Below are positions 41,896 to 50,955 of a stretch of DNA of 64,000 nucleotides, piece by piece. The notes under the pieces are model-generated. The model saw nothing but the letters and a program-made list of their open reading frames with translations, was not told the origin of the DNA and searched no databases. Each line of letters begins with the position of its first letter. The first letter of the stretch is position 1. A program made the translations under genes and the position numbers. Source of the stretch: an uncultured Desulfosarcina sp. (GTDB lineage: Bacteria; Desulfobacterota; Desulfobacteria; Desulfobacterales; Desulfosarcinaceae). The stretch covers positions 3,286,001 through 3,350,000 of the forward strand of contig NZ_OY764190.1 in NCBI RefSeq assembly GCF_963668215.1, read 5' to 3'.

Positions 41896-44487
41896 ATGAA
41901 AGTGTCCAGTGTTCTCATTGCCCTGGCGATAGCGATTCTGGCTGTCAGCATGTGGGCGCTGGCCAATCGCCCGGAGGCCGAGCCCTCCTGGCCGGAACGC
42001 ATCCAGGGGTTTTCGTTCTCTCCGTTTCAGGAGGGCCAGAGCCCTCTCGAGAAGATTTATCCCACCGCCGATCAGATCGACGCCGATCTGTCCCTGCTTC
42101 AGAGCAAGACGTATGCCATTCGAACGTATACGGTGGAGGACCGGTTGTTCGAGATTCCCGAGATGGCCAAACGGCATGACATCAACGTGGCCTTCGGGGT
42201 CTGGATCGATCGCAATTGGGAGCGAAACCGGACCGATATGGAAATCTTTTTGAAAACGGCGGCCAGAAGCACCAACATCGTGCGGGCCGTTGTCGGCAAT
42301 GAAGTGCTCCTGCGCGGCGAACTCACTCCCGAGGAACTCGCCGTTTATCTGGAGTGGGCCCGAAAGGAGCTGGATATCCCCGTCAGTACGGCGGAACCCT
42401 GGCATGTGTGGGTCGAGCACCACGAACTGGCAGACCATGTGGATTACCTGGCCGTTCACATGCTGCCCTACTGGGAAGGGGTCCACATCGACCTGGCGGT
42501 GGACTATGTTGTCGAGAAAATCGAACTGCTCAAATCGCTATTTCCGGAAAAACCCATCGTGATCGCCGAGGTGGGCTGGCCCAGCAACGGACGCACCCGG
42601 CAATCGGCGGTTGCCACACCGGCCAACCAGGCGACCTTTTTAAGGCGCTTTCTGGACCGGGCCGAGAAGGAAAAATACATCTATTACGTCATGGAGGCCT
42701 TCGACCAACCCTGGAAGCACAACACCGAAGGCGCGGTGGGGGCCTACTGGGGCGTCTACGATGTGAAGCGTCAGGAAAAGTTTCCCTTCACCCTGCCCAT
42801 CGTGCCCATCGCCAACTGGGCGGTGCTGGCAGGATTGTCGGTGGTCATCGCCCTGATCACCTTCGCCATTCTGCTGATCGACAGCCAGACCCTGGGCAAC
42901 CGGGGGCGCGGGTTCCTGGCCGTGCTGGCTTTCGCCGTCGCTTCCGTGATGGTGTGGGTGGTTTACGATTACCTCCATCAGTACCTGACCTTGAGGACCG
43001 TCGTCGTGGGGATGGTGATGATCAGCGGCATGATCGGGGTCATCGTGGTGCTGCTCACCGAGGCCCACGAATGGGCCGAGGCCCGCTGGATCATCCGGCT
43101 GCGCCGGCCCTTTCAGCCGGTGGCCCTGGCGGACAGCGAGCTGCCCATGGTCTCCGTGCATGTGGCCGCCTACAACGAACCGCCGGCCATGGTCATGGAA
43201 ACCCTCGATGCACTGGCGGCACTGGACTATCCCCGGTTTGAGGTCGTGGTGGTGGACAACAACACCAAGGACCGGCACGTATGGGAACCGGTCGAGGCGC
43301 ATTGCCGCCGGCTGGGAGGGCATTTTCGCTTTTTTCACGAAGACCCGCTGGCCGGCTTCAAGGCCGGGGCCCTGAACTTCGCCCTGAAGCACACCGATCC
43401 GGCGGCTGAAATCATCGCTGTGATCGACAGCGACTATACCGTGGCGCCCAATTGGCTGCGGGATCTCGTGCCGCAGTTCAAGGATGCCGGAACCGGCATC
43501 GTCCAGGCCCCCCAGGACTACCGGGACGGGGCCGAGAATGCGTTCAAGGCCATGTGCTATGCCGAATACCGGGGATTCTTTTTTATCGGCATGGTGACCC
43601 GCAACGAACGCAACGCCATCATCCAGCACGGGACCATGACGCTGATCCGCCGCGAGGTGCTGGAAGCCGTTGGCGGCTGGGGCGAATGGTGCATCACGGA
43701 GGATGCCGAACTGGGATTGCGGATTTTCGAGCAGGGCTACGAAGCCGCCTATGTCTCCCAGTCCTATGGCCTCGGATTGATGCCCGATACATTCGGCGAC
43801 TACAAGAAGCAGCGCTACCGCTGGGCTTATGGCGCCATGCAGATTCTGCGTCGGCACTGGTCGAAACTGACGGGCCGGCATCGGAGCCGTTTGCGGTCCG
43901 GCCAACGCTACCACTTTGTCGCCGGCTGGCTGCCCTGGCTGGCAGACGGGGCCAACCTGATGTTCAACATCGCGGCGCTGCTCTGGTCACTGGGGATGAT
44001 CATCGACCCCCTGCATGTGGATCCGCCCCTGGTGGTTTTCTCGATTCTGCCCCTGGCCCTGTTTGCCTTCAAGATCGGCAAGCTGGTCTATCTTTACCGC
44101 ACCCGTGTGGATGCCACCTTAGGCCAGACCCTGGCCGCTTCGCTGGCCGGACTGGCCCTGACCCACACAATCGCCAAAGCCGTCATATCGGGCCTGATCA
44201 CCCGCAACAAGCCGTTTTTCAGGACGCCCAAAATGGCGGGCGCGTCGGCGCTGGTCAAGGCGTTGGCGGTCTCTCTGGAGGAAATCTTTCTTCTGGCCGC
44301 CATGCTGGGCGCCGCGGCAGCCATCCGGAAGATACACTCCATGGACACCCTGGACATGAAACTGTGGGTGATTGTACTATTGGTGCAGGCCATGCCCTAT
44401 GCCGCCACGCTGTTGATGGCGCTGATCAGCGGGTTTCCGTGGCTTCCGGCCCTGCTCGGGGGCCGGCGGCACCGTCGGGCAGCATAA
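41896..44487 (+). CDS. GH17 domain fused to a family 2 glucan synthase (NdvB/NdvC-like)
   Basis: 863 residues. Membrane anchor (about 5-23), then a GH17-type barrel with acid/base Glu136 in VVGNEVLLRG and nucleophile Glu225 in VIAEVGWPSNG. Several membrane helices (about 305-390) follow, then a processive GT2 domain: VHVAAYNEPP, DSD at 511-513, TED at 601-603 and QRYRW at 639-643, and a second helix bundle to the end. GT2 makes a beta-glucan from UDP-glucose while the GH17 part, outside, cuts, transfers or branches it, as in cyclic beta-1,3/1,6-glucan synthases. Motifs are all intact. Confidence 0.9.
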   Translation: MKVSSVLIALAIAILAVSMWALANRPEAEPSWPERIQGFSFSPFQEGQSPLEKIYPTADQIDADLSLLQSKTYAIRTYTVEDRLFEIPEMAKRHDINVAFGVWIDRNWERNRTDMEIFLKTAARSTNIVRAVVGNEVLLRGELTPEELAVYLEWARKELDIPVSTAEPWHVWVEHHELADHVDYLAVHMLPYWEGVHIDLAVDYVVEKIELLKSLFPEKPIVIAEVGWPSNGRTRQSAVATPANQATFLRRFLDRAEKEKYIYYVMEAFDQPWKHNTEGAVGAYWGVYDVKRQEKFPFTLPIVPIANWAVLAGLSVVIALITFAILLIDSQTLGNRGRGFLAVLAFAVASVMVWVVYDYLHQYLTLRTVVVGMVMISGMIGVIVVLLTEAHEWAEARWIIRLRRPFQPVALADSELPMVSVHVAAYNEPPAMVMETLDALAALDYPRFEVVVVDNNTKDRHVWEPVEAHCRRLGGHFRFFHEDPLAGFKAGALNFALKHTDPAAEIIAVIDSDYTVAPNWLRDLVPQFKDAGTGIVQAPQDYRDGAENAFKAMCYAEYRGFFFIGMVTRNERNAIIQHGTMTLIRREVLEAVGGWGEWCITEDAELGLRIFEQGYEAAYVSQSYGLGLMPDTFGDYKKQRYRWAYGAMQILRRHWSKLTGRHRSRLRSGQRYHFVAGWLPWLADGANLMFNIAALLWSLGMIIDPLHVDPPLVVFSILPLALFAFKIGKLVYLYRTRVDATLGQTLAASLAGLALTHTIAKAVISGLITRNKPFFRTPKMAGASALVKALAVSLEEIFLLAAMLGAAAAIRKIHSMDTLDMKLWVIVLLVQAMPYAATLLMALISGFPWLPALLGGRRHRRAA

Positions 44488-44609
44488 GGAGGAGACCCAA
44501 GAAAACGAAGATTGGCGGCGACACGATCCTCACCCCATGTTCATGGAGGATTGGATGCCGCCCGGAACAGAAGAAGATATCTTGACAACCTGCCATGCAA
44601 GGAGAAGAA

Positions 44610-45056
44610 ATGAAACCGACGACCAAAATCGGCATCATCATCTGTGACCGCTATCGCCGTTGTGCCGGCGGCAAGTGCCTGCGGTCCATGCGAAACAGGG
44701 AAGGCGCGTTCAGTATTTACAAAGATACCGAACCGGAGCTGGTCGGCTACACCACCTGTGAGGGGTGTCCCGGCGGCAACATCGAATATGCCGGCGAAGA
44801 GATGGTGAAAAACGGTGCCACCGTGATTCACCTGGCCACCGGCATGGTGGTGGGCTATCCGCCCTGCCCGTATATCGACACGTTCAAAAATTTTCTCGAA
44901 AAGCGTTACAATGTAAACGTAGTCATCGGCACCCACCCGATTCCCCGGAAATATCTGGACATGCACACCCATCTGGGCACATGGACCGATGCGGCCTGGC
45001 AGCCGCGAATCGCTCCGACCATGGCCGACGAGGTGACCCGGGCCAGTTATGACTGA
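44610..45056 (+). CDS. CGGC domain protein (metal/redox-associated, anaerobes)
   Basis: 148 residues. Conserved cysteine motifs CDRYRRCAGGKC, CEGCPGG and YPPCPYID with histidines around GTHPIP define the CGGC domain, thought to bind metal or a redox cofactor. Start at 44610 with AAGGAGAAGAA; an in-frame ATG 15 bases upstream is less likely. About 120 bp after the glucan synthase. Function unknown. Confidence 0.88.
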   Translation: MKPTTKIGIIICDRYRRCAGGKCLRSMRNREGAFSIYKDTEPELVGYTTCEGCPGGNIEYAGEEMVKNGATVIHLATGMVVGYPPCPYIDTFKNFLEKRYNVNVVIGTHPIPRKYLDMHTHLGTWTDAAWQPRIAPTMADEVTRASYD

Positions 45057-45075
45057 GTTCCCCCCATAGTTGCAT

Positions 45076-45196
45076 AAAAACATGGGAAAATCATTGTACC
45101 TGCATGAAAACATGAACAAATCAGAACAACAGCTATGCATATTAGGAATGTACCCAATGGGATTTGCTGGAAAAACAATGATTTTCTCATGTTTTT
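45076..45196. repeat. 121-bp element with 21-bp terminal inverted repeats
   Basis: Left arm 45076-45096 and right arm 45176-45196 are reverse complements at 20 of 21 positions (AAAAACATG-G/A-GAAAATCATTG). AT-rich interior without a gene. Looks like a small MITE or a long RNA hairpin upstream of rubrerythrin. AT-rich against its GC-rich surroundings. Confidence 0.8.
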
Positions 45197-45253
45197 ACCC
45201 TTGGGGTTTCCGATATCCGTAACCTTTATTTCTCATGATCCAGGAGGCATTCG

Positions 45254-45760
45254 ATGAAACCGAAAACACAGGAAAATGTCCACAAAGCGTTTATCGGAGA
45301 GGCCAAGGCCTATTTCCGGCTGCTGGCCTATGCCGAGCGGGCAAAGGAAGAAGATGTTCCCCAGATCGCGCTGCTGTTCAAGGCCATCGCCGAGGCGGAG
45401 CGGGTGCATGCCACCCGGCATTTGAACCTGGTCAAGGACCTGGTTGTCAAGGACACCGACACGAACCTGGAGAAGTCCTTCCAGCGGGAAAAGTCCATCA
45501 GCGAAAACGAGTACCCCGATTTCCTCAAAGATGCGGAAGAAGAGGGCGAGACCGCCGCCGCAACGGTTTTCAGCCACGCCCGGGACGCCGAAGGGTACCA
45601 CGCCAAATTGTACGAGCGGGCGATCATGAATGTGATCAAGGACGAGGTCAAGGAGTACTACGTCTGCCAGGTGTGCGGGTACGTCACCGACAAGCGGATT
45701 CCCAAAAAATGTCCGGTGTGCGGAGCACCTCCGGAAAAGTTCAAGACCGTCGATGGCTGA
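45254..45760 (+). CDS. rbr: Rubrerythrin
   Basis: 168 residues. Four-helix diiron domain with the carboxylate/His ligands in GEAKAYFRLLAYAERAK, AEAERVHATRH, DAEEEGETAAATVF and DAEGYHAKLYERA; C-terminal rubredoxin-like centre CQVCGY..CPVCGAP. Reduces hydrogen peroxide in anaerobes using electrons from rubredoxin or similar. GGAGG precedes the start. Confidence 0.95.
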   Translation: MKPKTQENVHKAFIGEAKAYFRLLAYAERAKEEDVPQIALLFKAIAEAERVHATRHLNLVKDLVVKDTDTNLEKSFQREKSISENEYPDFLKDAEEEGETAAATVFSHARDAEGYHAKLYERAIMNVIKDEVKEYYVCQVCGYVTDKRIPKKCPVCGAPPEKFKTVDG

Positions 45761-45815
45761 TCGTTGTTTAACGCCGGTCCAACGGCCTCGGGCCGGTGAA
45801 AGAAGGGATGCCAGC

Positions 45816-47156
45816 ATGATTGAGTCAAGCGACCGCCGCCGGGGGCACGTGTTTCCCCGGCGATTGGATCCGCCCCTGCCCCTGGCGGTCAAGTCGGACG
45901 GGGTATGGATCGAGGATAAGGTAGGCAAGCGCTACCTGGACGCCAGCGGCGGGGCGGTGGTCGCAAACGTCGGCCACGGACGGGAAGAGATCGCCCGGGC
46001 GGTCTACGACCAGATTCTGGCCTACGACTACATCCATCCCACCATGTTCACGACGCCGGCGGTGGAAGAGCTGGCTGAAGTCCTGGCCTCCCATGCGCCT
46101 GCGGGCATCGACCGGTTCTATTTTCTTTCCGGAGGCGGTGAGGCCGTGGAGGCCGCCATCAAGCTGGCCCGCCAGATCCATCTGGCCAACGGCCGCCACG
46201 AAAAGTTCCGCTTGGTCGCCCGCTGGAAATCCTACCACGGCCTGACCCTGGGAGCGCTGTCCGCCATGGGCCGCACGGCTTTCCGGACGCCCTTTGCCCC
46301 CATGCTGGCAGACGCCGTCCATATCCCGCCGCCCTATTGCCTGCGCTGTTCCTACGGGCTGACCTTTCCCGATTGCCGCCTGCGCTGCGCTTTGGCCCTG
46401 GAAGAGACCATCGTGAACCTGGGGCCCGAAACGGTGTCCGCCTTTCTGGCCGAAACTGTCAGCGGCGGGACCCTTGCCGCCTGCCCGCCGCCGCCGGGCT
46501 ACCTGGAGACGATCCGCGGAATTTGCGACCGCTACGACGTACTATTGATCCTGGACGAGGTGCTGTGCGGCATGGGCCGCACCGGGCGCTGGTTCGCCTG
46601 TCAGCATGATGGCGTGGTGCCGGATCTGGTCACCCTCGGCAAAGGGCTTGCCGGGGGCGCGGTGCCCCTTTCCGCCCTGGGCCTAAAAGGATGCCATTTC
46701 GATGCGGTCTGTGCCGACGGCGGGAGTTTCAATCACGGGGGCACCTTTTCCCATCATCCCGTGGCCGCTGCTGCCGGCCTGGCGACCGCCCGTATCCTGG
46801 AGCGTGAGCATTTGGTTGAACGGGTGGCCGAAATGGGCAGCCGCCTGGGAAAGACGCTGGTCGAACGGCTCGGGGACCTTCCCTGGGTGGCCGACATCCG
46901 GGGGATCGGTTTTTTGTGGGGGATCGAACTGGTCAAAAACAGGCAGACCCTTGCGCCGTTCCCGCGAAACGAACGGGTGACGGAAAGGGTCTGGCAGGCG
47001 CTTTTCGACAGCGGCATCGTTGTTTACCGATCCACGGGCTTGGCCGGCATCGACGGAGACGCCCTCATTCTGGCCCCGCCTTTTGTCCTGGATGCGTCCG
47101 AATTCAACCGTGTGGCCGATGCGGCGAGGGCCGCCATCCAAGCCACCTTGGCTTGA
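45816..47156 (+). CDS. Class III (PLP) aminotransferase
   Basis: 446 residues. Family landmarks: FLSGGGEAVEAAIKLAR, SYHGLTLGALS, LLILDEVLCGMGRTG with the Asp that holds the PLP nitrogen, and the Schiff-base Lys in VTLGKGLAGGAVPLSA; GGTFSHHPVAAAAGLATARIL near the end. An unusual Cys-rich stretch CLRCSYGLTFPDCRLRC (about residues 172-188) lies in mid-protein. ATG at 45816 preferred; an earlier in-frame ATG overlaps the rubrerythrin gene. Donor and acceptor unknown. Confidence 0.88.
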   Translation: MIESSDRRRGHVFPRRLDPPLPLAVKSDGVWIEDKVGKRYLDASGGAVVANVGHGREEIARAVYDQILAYDYIHPTMFTTPAVEELAEVLASHAPAGIDRFYFLSGGGEAVEAAIKLARQIHLANGRHEKFRLVARWKSYHGLTLGALSAMGRTAFRTPFAPMLADAVHIPPPYCLRCSYGLTFPDCRLRCALALEETIVNLGPETVSAFLAETVSGGTLAACPPPPGYLETIRGICDRYDVLLILDEVLCGMGRTGRWFACQHDGVVPDLVTLGKGLAGGAVPLSALGLKGCHFDAVCADGGSFNHGGTFSHHPVAAAAGLATARILEREHLVERVAEMGSRLGKTLVERLGDLPWVADIRGIGFLWGIELVKNRQTLAPFPRNERVTERVWQALFDSGIVVYRSTGLAGIDGDALILAPPFVLDASEFNRVADAARAAIQATLA

Positions 47157-47297
47157 CGACACACCGGGCAGGCAACCGATTTGTAAAACTTTTGTCACGC
47201 CACCTGCCTATTCTTGCCACATGGCCCGCTTTCCCTTATCTGAAGACCACCTTTTCGTTTGTATACCTGCAATGTTTCGATACGTGGAAGGAAGGTC

Positions 47298-48185
47298 ATG
47301 GTTCGATCGATACTGGACGGGATTCGCGGCGTTTTATCCCTGCTCGTTTACGGCATCAATACCGTAACCTGTTGTACGCCTCTGTTCATCATAGCCCTGG
47401 TCAAGGTGGTGCTGCCGTTCAAGCCGGTCCAGAACACCTGTCGGCGGATGCTGACCGCCATCGCCACCACCTGGATCGCGGTAAACAACCTCAACCAGAA
47501 AGTGTTCAACGGCATCCGCTGGGATGTGCAGGGAATCGAAAACCTCGATCCCAAAGGCTGGTACATGGTGGTGGCCAACCACCAGACCTGGGTGGATATC
47601 CTGGTGCTCCAGAACGTGTTCCACCGCAAGATTCCCTTCCTGAAATTTTTCCTCAAAAAGGAACTGTTCTGGTTTCCGGTAATGGGGCAGGCTTGGTGGG
47701 CGCTTGATTTTCCTTTCATGAAACGCTATTCACAGCAATTTTTGAAAAAACATCCCCACCTGATCGGCAAGGACCTGGAGATCACCAAGCGGGCCTGCGA
47801 GAAATTCCGCAACATCCCCGTTTCGATCATGAATTTCGTGGAAGGAACCCGGTTCACCCGGGAAAAACACTCCCGCCAGAAATCCCCGTATATGCACCTG
47901 CTGCGCACCAAGGCCGGCGGCATGGCCTTCGTACTGGCGGCCATGGGCGACAAGCTGCAGCACATCGTGGATGTGACCATCGCCTATCCGCAAGGGGCCG
48001 GCTCCTTCTGGGATTTTGTCTGCGGGCGGGTCAAGGATATCAAGGTCCGCGTAAAAACCCTGCCCATCGAAAGCGAGATGCTGGGAGACTATCTTCAGGA
48101 CCCGCAGTTCAAGCGGGACTTCCAGGACTGGCTCAACCGGCTCTGGCATCAGAAAGACGAAGATCTGGCCCGTATGCTGGGCTGA
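47298..48185 (+). CDS. Lysophospholipid acyltransferase (PlsC/YihG-like)
   Basis: 295 residues. N-terminal membrane segment(s), then the acyltransferase boxes: NHQTWVD (HX4D), KFFLKKEL and FVEGTRFT, followed by a cytosolic part. Acylates lysophosphatidic acid or a related acceptor at the inner membrane. Length and layout resemble YihG/NlaB more than classical PlsC. AAGGAAGG before the ATG. Confidence 0.87.
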   Translation: MVRSILDGIRGVLSLLVYGINTVTCCTPLFIIALVKVVLPFKPVQNTCRRMLTAIATTWIAVNNLNQKVFNGIRWDVQGIENLDPKGWYMVVANHQTWVDILVLQNVFHRKIPFLKFFLKKELFWFPVMGQAWWALDFPFMKRYSQQFLKKHPHLIGKDLEITKRACEKFRNIPVSIMNFVEGTRFTREKHSRQKSPYMHLLRTKAGGMAFVLAAMGDKLQHIVDVTIAYPQGAGSFWDFVCGRVKDIKVRVKTLPIESEMLGDYLQDPQFKRDFQDWLNRLWHQKDEDLARMLG

Positions 48186-48197
48186 CGCCCGCCTAAT

Positions 48198-48656
48198 TCA
48201 GGCCTCGGGCACCTCCATTTCTTTTTCAATCTGTCTGAAAAGATCAATCCAGCTTCGGGCTTCCGCCTTGCCGATTTTTTTGACCAGGGTGCAGATGGGA
48301 AGAAGTATCTCCGCTTCCATGCATTCGATGCGTTGGGTAGCATCCGGTGCGATGCTTATGATGCATTTGCGGCGGTTGTTGCGGTCTCTTTCCCGTACCA
48401 ACAGTTTCCTGGCCACAAGGCCATCCACCGCACCGGAGGCATATGCCTGAGAAACCTTAAGGCATTTTGCAATTTCAGATAGGGATGCGGATCCGCGCTG
48501 TTTCACCACATGACAAATGTGAAGGTCGACGGAAGAAACGTCGTCGATTTCCATCACCGATTGGTTCTGCCTGCAAAGCCCCATAATTACCCGGCTGGTC
48601 AGCAAAAGGCCCTTGGCGATGTCGGTAATCTCTTCCTGGTTCGTTGCTTCAAACAT
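48198..48656 (-). CDS. MarR-family transcriptional regulator
   Basis: 152 residues from the preferred start. Winged helix: LHICHVVKQRGSASLSEIAKCLKVSQAYASGAVDGLVARKLLVRERDRNNRRKCIISI with the basic wing. Placed 3' of the enoyl-CoA hydratase-like gene on the same strand, 68 bp away. Ligand and targets unknown. An upstream in-frame start (48677) is possible. Confidence 0.85.
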   Translation of the reverse strand: MFEATNQEEITDIAKGLLLTSRVIMGLCRQNQSVMEIDDVSSVDLHICHVVKQRGSASLSEIAKCLKVSQAYASGAVDGLVARKLLVRERDRNNRRKCIISIAPDATQRIECMEAEILLPICTLVKKIGKAEARSWIDLFRQIEKEMEVPEA

Positions 48657-48724
48657 AATGATGACCCCATTTCCCATGCCGGGGAAGTCACGAAACCGGT
48701 ATCAGTCGCATTCGGTTGCGCGGG

Positions 48725-49525
48725 TCATTGATCGCTGAACTGTTCACGCTGCCCGATTTTTATGATTTCATGCGTTTCAAGTTCGAGATATTCCTTCAGC
48801 TCCTGGATGGCATAGTGGGTCAGCTTTTTTACGCCCTGAAGCGTCTGCGGGGTAAGCAGATTGAACTTGCGGGCAACCTCCGCGGCCGCGGACTCGAGGT
48901 CTTCCAGCGGAACCACCCGATCGGCAATGCGGTTGTCCATTGCCTCCCGGGCTGTAATCAGCTGGTTCAGCAGCATCAGGGTTTTAGCCCTGCTCGCACC
49001 CAACGTTTTACACAGGAAGAACGGCGCACCCCCCTTGGGAAGCATACCGATCTCCTGATAGACATTGTGGAAAACGGTATCGGCGGCAACGATACGATAA
49101 TCGCAGGCCATCGAGATGTTCATGAACAGGGACAGCACATCGCCGCTGCAGATATGAACGATCATTTTATTCATGGTGGCGATGTCCAGGATGGTCTGGT
49201 CGACGATGTTGCAAAAGCGATGCAGGTCATAGCGGTCCATGGTGTTGGAAAACCCGAGATGCCCCAGGTTGCGCTCGGGGCACTCGAAGAGAAAAAAACG
49301 CATGTATTCGTCGCTGCCCGATTCGTGAAAGGCGGAGTGGATCACGAGGGTTTTGATGGTTTTGTCCGAACGGATGTGTTCGAAATAATCGTGCAGAAAA
49401 TTGCGGCGATCGAAGCTGAGCGCATTGTGAAAAAAGTTCCCCGAGAATTTCAGCCAAAGGGAATCTTCACGAAATTCAGACATGAAAAAATCGGGATAGG
49501 AGACTATCAGATCGTTGGTTGGCAT
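48725..49525 (-). CDS. Enoyl-CoA hydratase/isomerase (crotonase) family protein
   Basis: 266 residues. Crotonase fold with HICSGDVLSLFMNISMACDYRIVAADTVFHNVYQEIGMLPKGGAPFFLCKTLG, where the oxyanion-hole and cavity segments are recognisable but the usual G-G sequence is replaced by S-G-D. The N-terminal half is unusual and may be adapted to another substrate. Last gene, or next to last, of the efflux operon; 12 bp after the TolC gene. Confidence 0.75.
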   Translation of the reverse strand: MPTNDLIVSYPDFFMSEFREDSLWLKFSGNFFHNALSFDRRNFLHDYFEHIRSDKTIKTLVIHSAFHESGSDEYMRFFLFECPERNLGHLGFSNTMDRYDLHRFCNIVDQTILDIATMNKMIVHICSGDVLSLFMNISMACDYRIVAADTVFHNVYQEIGMLPKGGAPFFLCKTLGASRAKTLMLLNQLITAREAMDNRIADRVVPLEDLESAAAEVARKFNLLTPQTLQGVKKLTHYAIQELKEYLELETHEIIKIGQREQFSDQ

Positions 49526-49537
49526 GGATCACCTCTT

Positions 49538-50890
49538 TTATGAAGCGGGGTTCGGGCCCTGTTCGATGGCCGGCCCCTGGCCGATGGCGCGCTCCAACGC
49601 GGCCAGGGCATCCAGGTAGCCATACAGCGCCTGGTAGTAGTTGGTTTCGGCCTGGGTCAGGTCGGTGCGCGCATCGAGAACTTCGGTGGATGTGGCCGCT
49701 TCCCGGCGGTAGCCCAACCGGGTGATGCGCAGGTTCTCCTCGGCCTGGGAAAACGCCACCTTGGCGGTTTGGATGTTGTTCTCTGCCACGCCGAGATCCA
49801 AATAGGCGCGCTTGATTTCAAGCCGTACGAGATCTTCGGTATTGCGGATGCGTGCGTCATAAGCCTTTTTCGCCGATTTCGCCTGGCTGACCCGGGAGCG
49901 TGTTTTATTGGCGTCGAAAAGGGTCCATGTGGCCTGAAGGGAAAAAGATGCGTTGTGGTCGTTGCCGTAATCGTTGTCGTTTGCAGCCGGCGAATCGCCG
50001 TCCTGCCAGTAGGCGCCGACGGCGGCCACCTCCGGGTAATAGGCGCTTTTTTCCAGTTTAATCGTGTTTTCGAGCGTCTCCCGCGCCAGGGCCATGGCCT
50101 GAAGCTGCGGCCGGTTTTTGAGGCCCCTTTCGATCAGGGATCCGAGATCGCAATCCGCGCAGGCAACGTCATCGATGGCTTCGATACGGGTGCCGGCGTT
50201 AATATCCGTGGCAAGCCAGCGGTTCAGATCGGCGCGGGCGGCGTCCACATCGGCGCGGGATCGCTCCCGGGACTGAATGGCATCGGCCAGGGCCACGTTG
50301 GCCCTCAGCAGATCGTTGCGCCGGATGATGCCGTGATCGAAGAAAAGCTGGGCGTCCTTCTCATGCGAAGTCAGCGTCTCGATGGCTTCGTCGGCCACGA
50401 CCAGGAGTTTCTGGTTCAGCAGTAGACGGTAATAGGCGCTTTTTACCCCCCTGACGATGTCAAGCTCGGTCTGTGCTTTCTCCTTCTCCTTGATGGCGAG
50501 GTTCAGCTTGGCGATTTCATAGCGCGATGAGATTGCATGGCCGGTGAACAGCGGCTGAACCAGGGTCAATCCCCAATGGTACTGGTTGTCGTGCGCGATC
50601 TGGCTCCTGGCACCTTGCCCGCCGGGAATCATATAGGGATCGTCCGCCAGGGCGGTGAAGGCGTAGTCCGCCGAAAGTGTTGGGAAAAATTCAGCCTTGG
50701 CGCTTTGCCTGGCGTATTCGGCGCCTTTCTCGTTTTCCGTCGATTCGCCAAGCGCCGGGTTGTTTTCGATGGCCATTTGAATCGCCCGGGACAGGCTGAG
50801 TGCGGGCTCCTCGGCGCGGGCGGCCGTGGAAACGGCCCCGACAACGAGAAGTCCGATAACGATGAAGATAAAAAGACGGTCTGTTTTCAT
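49538..50890 (-). CDS. TolC-family outer-membrane efflux protein
   Basis: 450 residues with a Sec signal peptide (FIVIGLLVVGAVSTAARA). Two internal repeats of long coiled-coil helices and beta strands; typical pieces are ALSLSRAIQMAIENNPAL and GYRREAATSTEVLDARTDLTQAETNYYQALYGYLDALAALERAIG. Forms the trimeric outer-membrane tunnel of the efflux pump encoded by the adjacent RND and adaptor genes. Confidence 0.9.
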   Translation of the reverse strand: MKTDRLFIFIVIGLLVVGAVSTAARAEEPALSLSRAIQMAIENNPALGESTENEKGAEYARQSAKAEFFPTLSADYAFTALADDPYMIPGGQGARSQIAHDNQYHWGLTLVQPLFTGHAISSRYEIAKLNLAIKEKEKAQTELDIVRGVKSAYYRLLLNQKLLVVADEAIETLTSHEKDAQLFFDHGIIRRNDLLRANVALADAIQSRERSRADVDAARADLNRWLATDINAGTRIEAIDDVACADCDLGSLIERGLKNRPQLQAMALARETLENTIKLEKSAYYPEVAAVGAYWQDGDSPAANDNDYGNDHNASFSLQATWTLFDANKTRSRVSQAKSAKKAYDARIRNTEDLVRLEIKRAYLDLGVAENNIQTAKVAFSQAEENLRITRLGYRREAATSTEVLDARTDLTQAETNYYQALYGYLDALAALERAIGQGPAIEQGPNPAS

Positions 50891-50955
50891 ACGTTTTTCC
50901 TTTTACCCGCCGTAAATTGCATGAATTCGCGATTGACGACAATTTTTCTATCCGG

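Noticed and set aside
42640..43914. A 424-codon minus-strand open frame inside the GH17-GT2 gene
   Set aside because: The plus-strand protein has all expected catalytic motifs; the reverse frame has none.
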